Shown here in pieces: positions 34,076-46,359 of a stretch of 64,000 bases of DNA. Within the stretch, counting starts at the first letter, position 1. Each line of letters starts with the position of its first letter. Under the pieces are notes generated by a model. That model worked only from the letters and a program-made list of their open reading frames with translations. It was not told the DNA's origin and searched no databases. The DNA is taken from contig OV884059.1 of assembly GCA_930367215.1 (NCBI GenBank), positions 65,691,393 to 65,755,392 on the forward strand, in the 5' to 3' direction. Source of the stretch: Pollenia angustigena (lineage: Eukaryota > Arthropoda > Insecta > Diptera > Polleniidae). Both the position numbers and the translations under genes were made by a program.

Positions 34076-35230
34076 ATTGTTTAATTTTATTTTGAAAGTC
34101 ATCATTTGATTACTCAGACACAAAGATAATGTCGCATAAGGAGCGATTAGGCCCATGGTCACCTCAACAAAAATATGGGGCACCCAAATTCCAAGTAAAG
34201 ATCATTGGACACAAGTTGCGGTTAATTTTAACGACATTCAAAACCGGGCAATTATTGAAAATGAGGTGAGAATAATCAAGAATTGGGGTTACAACAAGAT
34301 AGAGCCACAGCTCGAACAACTATGGCTTTTACTTCCGATTATTTAAATGTAAACAGTCGATGCCATTCCAACTCAAAAAGCCAAAAGATGTAGGTACACA
34401 AATAAGGACAGTTTTTGGTTTCGACTGCAGTTTTTTAAAACCTGTTAAAAATTTGAGTGGAATGTAAAAGTGTGATAATATGAATGCAATGTGTCATAAA
34501 AATGACAAGTATTATGAAAAACAATACGTATTCATCGTTTTTTCAAAATTTTCAAAACAATAATGATTTTCATTTGATCAGAGTTGCATTTTAACAAAAG
34601 CATATTTATGTGTGATAGTGTGAACAGAAACTGTACTGTTATATTAGATTTTTTGAAAGTCGTAAAAAACTCATTAGATTTCTATTTCTATAGTGTAAAC
34701 TAGCCTTAATCGGGATCTATAAAAATATAGGTCTTGAAAACTAATTAATTTTATTTTACTAGGTGTAATTAAATTAACGCTTTTCGCCGACAGAATGTTA
34801 CCTTTTATGAAAACTCATTCATCTATAGGGTATCATAAAGTCGTTGTTTACTCCAATTATCTTTTCAAATCGAATCAACTCAACTTGACCCAACGAAATG
34901 CTACGACCGATAATGAACCCTGTGTGTTTTGGTCTTCTTTCAATGTTTTGTTGTTATTACGTGTACTTTTAGTTGCTACAGGCCCAGACACCCAAACTAA
35001 CACACAAGTGAAATGTGTAAAGGATGTATTTGCAGGTTTGTTCAGATGAAACGATAAAACAATTCACCAACAACTTTAACAAGAATCAAAGAGAAAAAAC
35101 AAACGGTTTGTTGCTGCCGCCTAACAATGTGTCTTTATTTACTTTGTGGAAGTATGTATTGGTCAATGTGCTCGTGAGTATAAATGTGGGTAATTGTATT
35201 GTCAAGTCCAAATAATAGCTGACATTATGA
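34076..35230. other. AT-rich stretch with one unexplained frame
   Basis: A frame at 34155-34346 reads KDHWTQVAVNFNDIQNRAII and is less A/T-biased than its neighbours. It faintly resembles a SANT/Myb-like helix region (W..VA..FN), but it is too short and I do not assign it. Frames at 34795-35215 have no family resemblance. Confidence 0.25.
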
Positions 35231-35269
35231 GTCGTTCAAGTGTCTATGGCGGTAGTATATAAAATTCCT

Positions 35270-35461
35270 TTAGATTTTGCTGATGACTTTGCCAGGTTTA
35301 ATGCCATTATCGGCCAAAGCAAGTAACAACATTTTGTTGAGTTTCAACGATTGGATTTGAGCAAGTGTGATACTCAAAAACTCACGTAATACAGTTTTAT
35401 CAAGAGTTATCGGAAAAAATGGCAGCAGTAGAAGGATTGGTAAAATCTTTGTGGTGAACAT
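35270..35461 (-). CDS. Possible small secreted protein (hypothetical)
   Basis: A 63-codon frame that starts MFTTKILPILLLLPFFPI, which has the layout of a signal peptide (basic residue, hydrophobic core). It continues with a short leucine/lysine-rich mature part that ends in GKVISKI. The start context is TTA-ATG in an AT-rich leader. It could be a short secreted peptide or exon 1 of a longer gene, but the frame is short enough to occur by chance, and no homologue is known to me. It lies just upstream of the piggyBac relic, which reads the other way. Confidence 0.2.
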   Translation of the reverse strand: MFTTKILPILLLLPFFPITLDKTVLREFLSITLAQIQSLKLNKMLLLALADNGIKPGKVISKI

Positions 35462-35539
35462 TAAGTTGCAGTAGAAAATGAAAAATGATATAAGCTGAAG
35501 AATTGAATTTTTTGTGTGTGTAAAAAAGAAGATTTGTTG

Positions 35540-36430
35540 TTAACCCTGGTACATTAGGGTGCCCTTCGTCGAATCGGCGATTTTTTTAAAAATATTCTAT
35601 CGGAACCATTTTAAATTAAAAAATCAACAAAAACTTATTTAGTTAAGCATTTTATTAAAAAATCAACTAAAATATAACATAAAAATAAAAGTTTTTCCTC
35701 TATCTCAAAATTTGATACGAATTTTTTTTACCCCTTTGACGACGAAGAATTTTCCGCTGACAGTTTTTAAAATTTTATTGCAGATTCTTACTCGGAATGG
35801 CGACATTTTACGACTAAAGAGCTGTCAAAATTTAAAAATTGTTACTCCTTCTGAGAGAAAAATCATGGGACATATGTGTCCCATTCGTCGACATGATTGC
35901 GTCACCTAGTATAGCCAAAAAAACCCAATAAAAATTACGATAAGGTTTTAAACACAGAGGTAAGCGATAGTCAGGAGGTCCCATTCAATAAAGTTTGTGA
36001 GTTCGTCGCACTAACAGAGTTCACAATTCACCAAACGGGGCTTTATTGTAAGCATAAAGGTATTATATTTTCTATAAGTCAAGAAGAGTTGAATCTATTT
36101 TTTGGGATGATTATAGCAATGAGTATCCAAAGATTTCCAGAAATAAGATTATACTGGTCTACGATAGAAATATATTCAGTACCGTTTATTTCCAAGGTTG
36201 TGGCTCGAGACCGTTTTGAGAAAATTCCACGACAATTCGCTAAATGGTCAAAAATTACGGCGCTATCAAATTAAAATGGACTTTACCAAACAAGAATGAA
36301 AGGAGAGTAAGTGATGTCTTGTTTGCACAAAAAACGGAATCGAAAGTCAAACAAACACAATTTGTTACGAATGCGAAAAACCAATGTGTTTTACTGGGAA
36401 CAATAATTATTTAAAAATTTACTATTGGGG
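35540..36430 (+). pseudogene. piggyBac element and transposase, internally deleted
   Basis: The left end is TTAA followed by CCCTGGTACATTAGGGTGCC (35540-35563), the TTAA target and CCC start of piggyBac elements. A frame from about 35944 to 36274 reads FNKVCEFVALTEFTIHQTGL, LNLFFGMIIAMSIQRFPEIR, LYWSTIEIYSVPFISKVVAR, DRF. This matches the N-terminal part of the piggyBac transposase domain (TNLYAxQK...FLGIxLLMGxxKxPxxxxYWS...MSRDRF). In another frame at 36320-36400 the C-terminal cysteine-rich zinc domain is recognisable: CLVC, 12 residues, CYEC, then PMC. The catalytic D-D-D core between them is missing, so the copy is an internal deletion derivative. I did not find the right TTAA end. The enzyme normally excises and inserts at TTAA without leaving a scar. 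Confidence 0.7.
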
Positions 36431-38362
36431 TATTCACAAGGTGTGCTATCATGTTATATTGTCATAATGTTTTCACATTTTACAATGGCTTAAAAATATT
36501 GTTGTTGCTTTGTAAACAAAAAACGTCTTAAATTAATAGAACTTTGCTTGCTATGTTTATTGTGCTGTCGTAATCAATCAGAAGAGACCTGCGCTGAGCG
36601 GCTGAGCCGAACCGCTTTAGTTTTTGTAGCCGTCGCCGTTGATGGTAAAGTTGTATCCGGCTTATATCCGAATTTAACCTGCGGCTAGCAATTTTTGCAA
36701 CAAAACACTTGCGGCGTCAAATAAGATCGGCTTAGGACTCTGATGTTTGGTAAACAAACAAAATAAAATTAATTTGTGGTTTGCGTCTAAAAAATGGAAA
36801 ATAGTCACGAAGATCTAATTTAATTTATTTATTCATAGATTAGAATTAAAAATGTTACGTAAATATTTATTTTTTTATTCGCATGTGGCGAATCTTTCCC
36901 TACTTGTTTTTTGGTTGTTAATCATTATTTGAAAGTATATTGTTCAAAGAAATAAAATTTCATACATATGCATATCCGATCTTTTCGGCTTTCATTGATT
37001 TTTTAAAGAAGTTTATATGAAACCTATGCTCAATTCTAGGCATGTCATCACAACAGTTTGCCATGAGCTACTTTCTATCGTAGAACTTATTTTCGCTAAA
37101 TGTCAAAAGCAAAATTTTTGAGGAAATTATGGCATTAAAAGCTATTTTCGGGAGTGGTATTTGTATTAAAGCTACCTACGGTCAAATATGGACCGATTCC
37201 AATAAAATTTGGTAGGATCATGTAGATTGTATATGAATATGATTGGACTAAATTTCTTCTAAATGCCAACAAAGCTGGATGGTTTATAACACAAAGACTC
37301 TATTTCGGAAAGAAGCTTGTACAAGGCATACGTGAAATTTTGGACCGATTCTCACCATTTTCAAAAGATTCTGTCCCTTTGACAATAAATATATGAACCT
37401 ACCAAGTTTGAGCAAATGGTTGCGGGTTGTACATAGTTAGATCGATTAGGTTAGTGATTGTTTCGATTAGTATACTAAATAATGTGGGTAGGACCAATTC
37501 TTTTAACGTTACACTTCACTATGGTTATGTGGATATCAAAATCCTTTTAGACTGCTATTTTTTTTAATGTTTGTTACTGTATCTGCTTTGACAAAGTTCT
37601 TTTAATATGTTAAAAAAACCATTTGCAACAGTTTTTTGACTTTCATTCCATTCCATATGTCCTTCCAAATTTTAAAATTTTGTAAAAATAGTCGTTGTCG
37701 TTTAAAAAAAAATAATAATTAAACAAACAAAAGATCCGTATTGCATGTTTTATTTACTTAATTATTTGTTGTTGTCGTATTGTCTGATTGTCCTCATATT
37801 TTATTTGGTTACTAAACTCTAGAGTACAATGAACGAACGATTTGTACGTTTTTCGGTGGCATTGACAGCAAAAGTTAAAGAGTAAAAAAATTAAATGAAA
37901 ACAAAAAGTCAAATATTGTATGAAATATTGAGTAAGGTCAGGGGTACGTATTACACACGTTTTGTTGACACTTCTTAAACATATAAAAAAATATATTTAT
38001 TAAATGTGGTAATATTTTTAAAACAAATATGAGATCATTTTAAAGATTTTTGAACTTTGCTGAAATGTTTACGAGTGTTTGGCAGAAAATTTATTTTTAG
38101 CTTTTGCCAAAAAGTTTGTTAAAATTGATTACACATTCAAAAAATAATTAATATTTAGGTAAATATTACTGCAAAGCATTTTTTACTCTTTTACCCTTTT
38201 GCATATTCGTTACTGTTGCGTTAATTTGAAATTTAAACACTCTTTTATGGACCTCCATATGTGGACATTAGCTACCCAGCCGTTATTAAAACTCCTTTAT
38301 ATGATACCTTAGCATATATTGCTTAAACAAATCCAACAAATTATTACAATTAAAGTCATAAC
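36431..38362. other. AT-rich stretch with a degenerate DINE-1-like fragment
   Basis: 37130-37530 contains GGGAGTGGTATTTGTATTAA, AATATGGACCGATTCCAATA and a final GGGTAGGACCAATTC, in the same order as DINE-1-like minus-strand copies, but no terminal structures remain. Elsewhere nothing is recognised. Confidence 0.35.
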
Positions 38363-39240
38363 TACACTCACAATATAATTACAGTAACGGACTGTAGTTT
38401 ATTTAAGAAATATTCCGTTCAGTCATTTTTAAATAAATAAACATTTAAAATTCCAAGCAAATTTATTTTTAACTGATTCTAACAGTTAATCAAAAAAACT
38501 AATTGCGAATCCATATCGCAACAGCATATTCAGTAAAAACAATTTAATATTCAGTTATTTTATAAAGTTTTACTGTCAAAAAATTAACCCCAGTTTCAGT
38601 TAAAACAATTAAATATTCAGTTATTTTATTAAATTCTGTAATTTTCGTTTACTCCACAAAAGAGCCGAATTTCTAAAAAATACCAGACAGACACCTGTCC
38701 GCTTATTTTTCTAATGGGCGAGAGAGGGAGAATATTATAATTTACTTACCCTGTTACGCACGTTTGTTTTACTTTTGTTGTACTGACCACGTTGTTTACA
38801 GAATAACTCTCAATTATAAGACACCAGCAGCATGACCGATATGGCTTCGCAATTATTTTACTTTTAAAATTTGATGTATTTAACTAAATTATATTAACAA
38901 ATAGAAAATGGGTATTGCCTACACAAAACAAGCAATTCATTTTTTATAGATAAGTAAAAATTTATTTTTGGTAGTTAAATTATATAAAATTACTGAATGT
39001 TCATTTATTTTACGGAACATGTAGTTAATTTTTTGACAGTTAATTTATATAAGATAACTGAATATTTAGTTGTTTTTACGGAATTCGCGGTTGAATTTTT
39101 GAAAGTAAAAATTAAATGAACTTTTCGTTGCTTTAAATTACATTTTTATTTTATTTAACATAAAGAAGAATTTAACTAAATCAACGGACAATATTAACTG
39201 CAACTGATAATCCGTATTAATATGCACTTAGTTTTTTGAA
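38363..39240. repeat. AT-rich inverted-repeat region
   Basis: The left side has CTACACTCACAATATAATTA and repeated AATATTCAGTTATTTTAT; the right side has the inverted forms (ATAAGATAACTGAATATTTA, GTTAATTTTTTGACAGTTAA). The left end matches the element at 19774-20164. The right end is not clear, so this is a probable diverged, enlarged member of that family. Confidence 0.4.
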
Positions 39241-41404
39241 TAACATAAAGAAATTCAATAAATACTAAGTTATGCCTTCCCAGTTGGCCAAATTTTCTGG
39301 ACGCTGTTGTAAAAGACACCTTCGTTGACGAAAAGATGAACGCCAATTTTGTCTTTTATTTGTAATTAATGGCGTCCGTTTGGCGACACAGTTGTTAATA
39401 CTGGTTTCATGATATGCTTTGTCTGAAAATTTGTCACATATTAATCGTAATGGGTGAAGAAATTATTGTATGTATTGCAAATTATCATCCATTCAAATAT
39501 ATGACAAGAACATATTTTATTACCTTTCCCCTTAATACAAATATATTTGAGACTATTTATGCTACAAAGTTAAGTTAAGTGTTTTATTCTTTAAAATCTA
39601 TGACCTCGACATAAATCGACAAAACACTGTTTGTAGTCTTATAAGAAGCTCTGCTGGCGACGACATCAAGTAAGAGTGCTCTTCTCGGATATACCGAATC
39701 TTTTATACCCTACAAAATGTTGCAATAAAAATATAAAGTTATATAAATAAACACATAAATACATATCTACTGGTTTAGTCCTCTGCGCCCATTGACTTTT
39801 TTCAGCAGCTATTTGTACTAAGTTTTGATGCCACGCCCAAATCTCCAATCCCACATTTTGTCAGTTTTTGTGTATTGATGATTGGAAAATCATGGCTCTT
39901 GCCATTCTCCAGTTATACAAAAAACTATATTTGTTTTAGTAAGGGAGGTGGCACTGCCCCTCCCACTTCCGCAGTCTCTTCTACATATACTTTTCTAGAG
40001 AGGCTGTTTATTGCTTATTTAGCTATGTTTTCTAAATTTTGACATGTTTGCTCTTACTGTTCTTTAGATGTAAATAAATTATTTTTGTGCCAATGCGACT
40101 TCTCTAACCACGTCCACATTTTGTCGGATGTTGTCTGTTGTTCTAAATTTGAAAACTAATGTTCTTTTCGTTTTCCAGATATAAAAAAATGTATATTCTT
40201 TTTGTATGGGATTTTTAAAAAATATGTTAACTATAACTCCTTCCAAATCATCATACTTTTAAAATTTTATAATGATTGGTTCAGCGGCATCATATACATA
40301 TGGGGGGTGTCATGCAAAGAGTGACCCAACTTTTGAAATCGATGCCTAAAAATTTGGATCGGAATTTGAAACAAGATCGGCCAAAAAGTTGATGAGTTAT
40401 AGAGAGTCAAAATTTGAAATTTTGGACAAACAGCTCTTTCTTATTAAAAATTTTGTTTTTTTTTGTAATTTTTTTTAAATTTAAAGCTTTTTGTTTTTGC
40501 TCAAAAGAAATCTTATGTCTCTTCCTTGAAGGTAGTTTTGGTCGCTTAGTCGGCTGCGAGTGTAAAATCTATAAAAAAAATATTTTGCAACTCAATTTTA
40601 AGCATATTGACAGTTTCAGTTAAAAGGGACCTAGGGCAAAAAATGAGTTTTAAAGAAAAACGATTTTAAAGTTAACAAGTTTCTTTTTTTTTCTTATCAA
40701 AGGTGTATTTTAAAGTTAACAAGTTAATTTTTTTTTTCTTATCAAAGGTGTATTTTAAAGCTTACTTATGACAAAAGTAATGCAGTTAGAAAACTGCTGC
40801 TTGCTGCATTATAACGCGTTTTTTCGATTTTAAGAATCGCCAAAAAGTAAAGGAAAAACTCTTCAGTTTATCATGGGTCGTTGAATTGTCGCTTGCACGT
40901 TCTTTAACAAACAAATTTCACAAGCTTGGTCATTGGGGGAAAAAATACAGGATATTTTGGCACTATTGATCATGAATGTTTATATCAGAGAAATTATGTA
41001 TATACTGTCGTTTATGAAATACTTTACATGAAGTAAAGCTCTTATTGTCTTGCACGATTTCTGCGGCACTTGTTTCAAAATATAGTGGATTTGTTCCAGC
41101 TATCCCTTTTAACACTTTTATAATAGCAGCTCACACTACTGGGTACTCATTAATACTAAAGCACACATACTTATATAAATCCTTAACTATTAATTTGCTA
41201 ACTGCGAATGTAAAACGCGAACAGCCAGCCAACCAAATTTAATTATCATATATTTTTCTCTCTACAGTTTAACTCTTGCCAGTTTTATGCAGTTAAGTTT
41301 TTATAGTAAATAGGTGGTATGAACATATCTGTGTCATTTTTACAAAACATCTTAAGTCAAATAAAAAAAGTTGAAAAAAATGTTGTTAATCATGCGAACT
41401 TTCA
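39241..41404. other. AT-rich stretch; short tandem duplication at 40662-40757
   Basis: A unit of about 48 bp (TTTTAAAGTTAACAAGTT, T run, CTTATCAAAGGTGTA) is repeated twice at 40662-40757. 39690-39960 (TTTTATACCCTACAAAATG; GATGCCACGCCCAAATCTCC) is reminiscent of another fly interspersed repeat but is not delimited. No gene recognised. Confidence 0.35.
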
Positions 41405-41861
41405 TTAATCTGCAGGGAAACCAGAAATATGAGCTAAAAACGCCTTTTATGCGAATTAAATATGCAGTAAAAAGTGGAAAATATGCCCTAAAATATTTGA
41501 ACATGAATATAAAAAATATTCAATAATTTAATAACAAAATTAAAAAAAAAACCTAAAAATATTAGCGCTTAAGCCCATGTTAGACTAAAAATCATATATA
41601 AGATGTTTGCGCCGAATATTATCTAGATATTAACATCCATATGGGATTTGTCTTAAAGAGATTTTAAGTACGGTTGCTAAATTAGAAGTTATTGTTAACA
41701 TTTAAAAGGAAGTTAAAGCTATTTAAGTATGGGAACCTTTTGCAAATGTGAACCGATTCAAAAATAACTTTATTTGCAGTAAAATATTTTTTCTCTTACA
41801 ACTTTAGTGTAACAATTAAATGTAGATGGCGAAATTGAAGCAACACGTTGGTTAAACACAC

Positions 41862-44800
41862 AGAAAAAATTATTTTTCCAATTCAAACAAAAAATTTGTA
41901 GAATCAAACAATTTTTTGTCTGAAATCGGTCCTACAATCAAATTTGCATATTCAAACAATTTATTTGTATATTGTTTATTGAAAATTAACGCCGATTTTT
42001 TCAAACAAATAATTTTACAGAATCAAACAAAAAGTTTACTGAAATTCATACAAATTTCAAACAAATAATTTTGCTGAATCAAACAAAAAAGTTTTGGCAC
42101 AAGCAATGACGCGCACACAAGCAAGCACTGTTGGTGAAGATGAAGCAGAGCAGAGCGGCCGGCTGGCTTTGAGACACATTTTTCTTGTTGAAAGAATTTT
42201 TGAACGAAGTCTTATTTATACACACAACACAATGTTTTTCTTTATTACTCTTCTCTGTTGCTGTATCCTTTCATTTGCTAATGAAGAAGAAGGCTGTAGG
42301 AAATATCGCCCAAAGAAAAATGGCCCAAAAAAAAAAATGAAAAATTACCCAAAAAAATTCCATGTAAAATTGGGCCTTAATTCATATGAAAAGTGACCCA
42401 AAATTTTTGGGCTTTTTTTCGTTATTATTGGGTGATTTTTCGTTTTTTAAATTGGGTGATTTTTCATAACGAAAAAATATTATATGAAAAATATCCCATT
42501 TTTTCGGGCCATCTTTATTTAATATAATTGTAATTTATTTAAAAATAAGTTTGTTGTTTTTTCTCTGGGTGTTTATATTAAATATATAACGAAAACAAGG
42601 ATTTTCTCCTCAAGGATATATTATATACCGGCTGCGCTAACTAAAGCTTCTCTGCAAAGCCGGCCTTCGGCCGGGCGCATGGATTTTCTCCTCTATGGTA
42701 TAACAAACACCGGCTTCGCTAACTAAAGCTTCTCTGTATAGCCGGCCTTCGGCCGGGCGCAAGGATTTTCTCCTCTATGGTATAACAAACACCGGCTTCG
42801 CTAACTAAAGCTTCTCTGTATAGCCGGCCTTCGGCCGGGCGCAAGGATTTCCCCTCAATGGTATAACAAACACCGGCTTCGCTAGGCTGTAGGAAATATC
42901 GCCCAAAGGAAAATGGCCCAAAAAAAAAAATGAAAAATCGCCCAAATGAAGAATCGCCCAAGCGAACATGAAAAATGACCCAAAAAGGTAAATATGAAAT
43001 TTTGCCCAAAAAAAACGAAAAAGGGCCCAAAAAGAAAATGAAAAATTACCCAAAAAGCAAAAACGAATTTTTTCCCACAAAAAAAAAAAAAAAAAAATTA
43101 CTAAATTTGCAAAAAAAAGTTTATTATTCATATAAATTTAGGTGACATGTCATAACGTCCAGTGTCGTAGTGTCCTTGGACACTTTTAAAGTGTCATAAT
43201 GTCCATCGAAGACGAGGACGAGGACGTTATGACACTTTGCAACGTCCGCAACTTAACTTATGATCAAAAATGTGTAATTTTTTTTTTTAAATACCGTTAA
43301 AATTTCAAGTGATTTTTTAAAGATACTTATTTAACCATAATATGGTTGTCGGTGACAATGATTTGGTTAAATTACACATAATATGGATAAAATGTTTTTA
43401 TAGCTTTTACTCCGGGTGTATATATTAAATATATATATATCCAAAATAAGGATTTCATCTTCTATGGTATAACAAATACTGGCTTCGCTAACTAAAGCTT
43501 CTCTGTATAGCCGGCCTTCGGCCGGGCGCAAGGATTTTCTCCTCCATGGTATAACAAAGACCGGCTTCGCTAACTAAAGCTCCTCTGTATAGCCGGCCTT
43601 CGGCCGGGCGCAAGGATTTTCTCCTTTATGGTCTAACAAAAACCGGTTGCGCTAAGTAAAGCATCGAAAAAATGCCTTGTTTCCGAACATGGCCGACTAC
43701 GCAGAGAAGCTTTAGTTAGCGAAGCCGGTGTTTGTTATACCATAGAGGAGAAAATCCTTGCGCCCGGCCGAAGGCCGGCTATACAGAGAAGCTTTAGTTA
43801 GCGAAGCCGGTCTTTGTTATACCATAGAGGAGAAAATCCTTGCGACCGGCCGAAGGCCGGCGATACAGAGAAGCTTTAGTTAGCGAAGCCAGTATTTGTT
43901 ATACCATAGAAGAGAAAATCCTTATTTTCGGTATATATGTATGTTTATATTTAATATATACACCCAGAGAAAAAGCTACAAAACCATTTTTAAAAAAATT
44001 CAACCGATATTATGTTTAATTTAACCAAATCATTGTCGCCGACAACCATATAATGGTTAAATTATTTAATTGAAAAATAGTTTTGTTGTTTGCAACCATA
44101 ATAAAACATGGTTTTCTCTGCTATGTAAGATTATGGTAGAATTTTAAAATAGCCCATTTTTTTTGGGCCATTTTTCATACAACATTTTTGGGTGATTTCT
44201 CATAATGAAAAATCACCCAAATTTAAAAAACGAAAAATCACCCAACAATAACGATAAATAGCCCAAAAATTTTGGGCCATTTTTCATATGAAATCAGGCC
44301 CAATTTTGCATGCAATTTTTTTGGGCGATTTTTCATTTTTTTTTCGGGCGATTTTTCTTTGGGCGATATTTCCTACAGCCGCTTCGCTAACTAAAGCTTC
44401 TCTGCGTATATGGCCTTCGTTCGAAAACAAGGCAGATTTTAGAAGCTTTACTTAGCGAAACCGGTACTTGTTCTACCATAGAGGAGAAAATCCTTGCGCC
44501 CGGCCGAAGGCCGGCTATACAGAGAAGCTTTAGTTAGCGAAGCCGGTGTTTGCTATACCATAGAAGAGAAAATCCTTGCGCCCGGCCGAAGGCCGGCTAT
44601 GCAGAGAAGCTTAGCGAAGTTTGCGCTGCCGGTATTACTGTCCTTACTGCCGAGCAGCTGTTGAAGATAGAATGCAATTTTTTACATAAAACTTACACTT
44701 GTATGAGAACTAAATTTATATGAATAATAACCACTTTTTTGCAAATTGGGTAATTTTTAATTTTTTTTCGGAAAAATTCGTTTTTGCTTTTTGGGTAATT

Positions 44801-45557
44801 TTTCATTTTTTTTGGGCCCTTTTTCGTTTTTGTTGGGCAAAATTTCTATATAACTTTTTGGGTCATTTTTCATGTTCTTTTGGGCGATTCTTCATTTGGG
44901 CGATTTTTAATTTTTTTTTTTTTGGGCCATTTTTCTTTGGGCGATATTTCCTACAGCCGAAGAAGAAATGTAACCAAAAACGGCGGCAGACCGACTCGAT
45001 ATGTTTTTCGTCATCATTTTATTTTTGTATTTGATGTATTTAAACAAACTGTTTGAAAAAATTGAAAACGGGGTTTTGTTTTTTTTTTACCAACTTTGAA
45101 ACCAACCAAAAATTTATTTTGTTTCTTATAATGTTGTTGTTTCTGTTGTTAAAAAAAATGAAACGTTTTTCTTTACCTGCTATTGTTTTTGTTGTTTTTT
45201 TACTACAAACCTTGTCATTTTTCTTATTGCTGTACTTTTTTAAAGCGTCCAAAAATAGACTGCATGTGTTTTTTGTTGTAGTTCTTATATTTCACATAAA
45301 GAAGTGTTGCTTACAATCAATAAAAAAATGCAAAAAGACGACAACATTAAAGAGCGTTAAATATTTCATACAAAATTATGAAAACTTGAAACCAATAACG
45401 CGTATATATATTTTTGAAGAGTTGTCCACATTTTTGTTGGTTAAATAAAAATCAAACAAAAATATTGATTGAATCAGTAAAAAAATTTGTAGAAATCAAA
45501 TAAAAATTTCAAACAAGCGTTTGTTTGAAAATAATTCGGCAATAATTTTTTCTGTGC
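41862..45557. mobile_element. Second-layer inverted-repeat element (CACAGAAAAAATTATT ends)
   Basis: CACAGAAAAAATTATT at 41862 and AATAATTTTTTCTGTG ending at 45557 are exact inverted copies. Subterminal CAAACAAAAAATTTGTAGAA and AATCAAACAAA words are repeated inside both ends in opposite orientation. It lies inside the hAT-like shell and was itself split by the foldback at 42292-44958. Reading frames at 42094-42396 and 45053-45448 fall in its interior; the latter is a hydrophobic A/T-rich frame with no family resemblance. No flanking duplication could be confirmed. Confidence 0.55.
42292..44958. mobile_element. Foldback element 2 with 9-bp target duplication
   Basis: The termini GGCTGTAGGAAATATCGCCC and its inverted copy are perfect, flanked by GAAGAAGAA at 42283-42291 and 44959-44967. 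A 9-bp duplication is what Drosophila FB and Mutator-like elements produce. The 2.67 kb is a near-palindrome around about 43.65 kb. Layers from the outside in: GGCCCAAAAA/ATGAAAAAT(C/T)(G/A)CCC blocks (42292-42420, 42886-43090; inverted 44150-44390, 44740-44958); 82-bp GC-rich units (42655-42890, 43480-43670; inverted 43690-43925, 44450-44620); a TGTCATAACGTCC block (43146-43255); and a TTTAACCATAATATGGTTGT block (43323-43400; inverted near 44025-44060). No transposase. Confidence 0.75.
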
Positions 45558-45870
45558 AGATACATATTTAAAAAAGTAAAGCCATCTGTAAACCAGAATT
45601 TCGAAAAAAAATTTTATTGGCTGCAAAACCTCTTGTAGGCATCTAAAAAAAATTTACCATGTATCAAAATATGCCTCAAAAAGGCAAAATATGCACTATT
45701 AACTTAAAAAATGCTGCAAAATGGCTCTTTTAACTAAATAATACAAAAAAATGCTGTAAACGGTAAAATATGGTAATATAAAAAGCTCTTAATGGATAAA
45801 TATATTGTTTCTGCTTAATTGGTCGCAAAAGGAAACACATGCAAGTATTTATGGTTTCCCTGTTAATCAA

Positions 45871-46359
45871 ACATTTTTGTTTACGTTTTTAAAACTTTGT
45901 AATTTATACGAAATTTTTCTTTAATTTTCGTTATTTGACAAAAATTATTTTTTCTCGACTTAATATGTTTTGTCAAAATGCCACAGGTATGATCAAATGC
46001 GCTCATACCCATTCATTTCAAAAATTATGTAGTGCTTATGTGTAAGGTTTTTGTGAGTGTTTTCATACATTTCAATAGATTTCATGAAATGCTATAAAAT
46101 CGACAGTATTTAAGGATCCTGTCTAACATTGGATCTGGCACCACAATGGGCATCGCAAGGTTAAGGCTTGCTTGGGCCGATATATATATTATGATATCAA
46201 TATATGTTAGATTTAAATGCATGTTTAAGTCCTGCAAAACTCTATATACTTCCGTGTTGCTAAACTCTATTTACTTCAATGTTTATTTTGCAAAACAGAC
46301 TGAATAAATGACAGCCACCTCGACAGATATATATGTATATGTCCTTTATTAAGTAGTTT
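45871..46359. other. AT-rich stretch, nothing recognised
   Basis: No gene or repeat recognised. Confidence 0.3.

Larger units (their letters stand above)
41413..45862. mobile_element. hAT-like element carrying nested insertions
   Basis: Left end CAGGGAAACCAGAAATA and right end, inverted, CAGGGAAACCATAAATA. Flanks TTAATCTG (41405-41412) and TTAATCAA (45863-45870) match at six of eight positions, an aged 8-bp duplication. Subterminal AAATATGC words occur near both ends. About 750 bp belongs to this element (41413-41861 and 45558-45862); the rest is later insertions. No transposase. Confidence 0.65.

Noticed and set aside
34155..34346. Possible SANT/Myb-like or harbinger-associated protein
   Set aside because: Only a short W..VA..FN resemblance; no second helix or partner transposase could be supported.
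42094..42396. 100-residue frame starting at 42094
   Set aside because: It crosses the boundary of the foldback insertion at 42292, so its C-terminal third is transposon terminal repeat.
45053..45448. 131-residue frame with apparent membrane segments
   Set aside because: Phe/Leu/Lys content is typical of random A/T-rich DNA, it lies in the interior of an inverted-repeat element, and no family is recognisable.
41413..45862. LTR retrotransposon reading of the paired terminal sequences
   Set aside because: The terminal similarities are inverted, not direct, and no gag/pol sequence is present.
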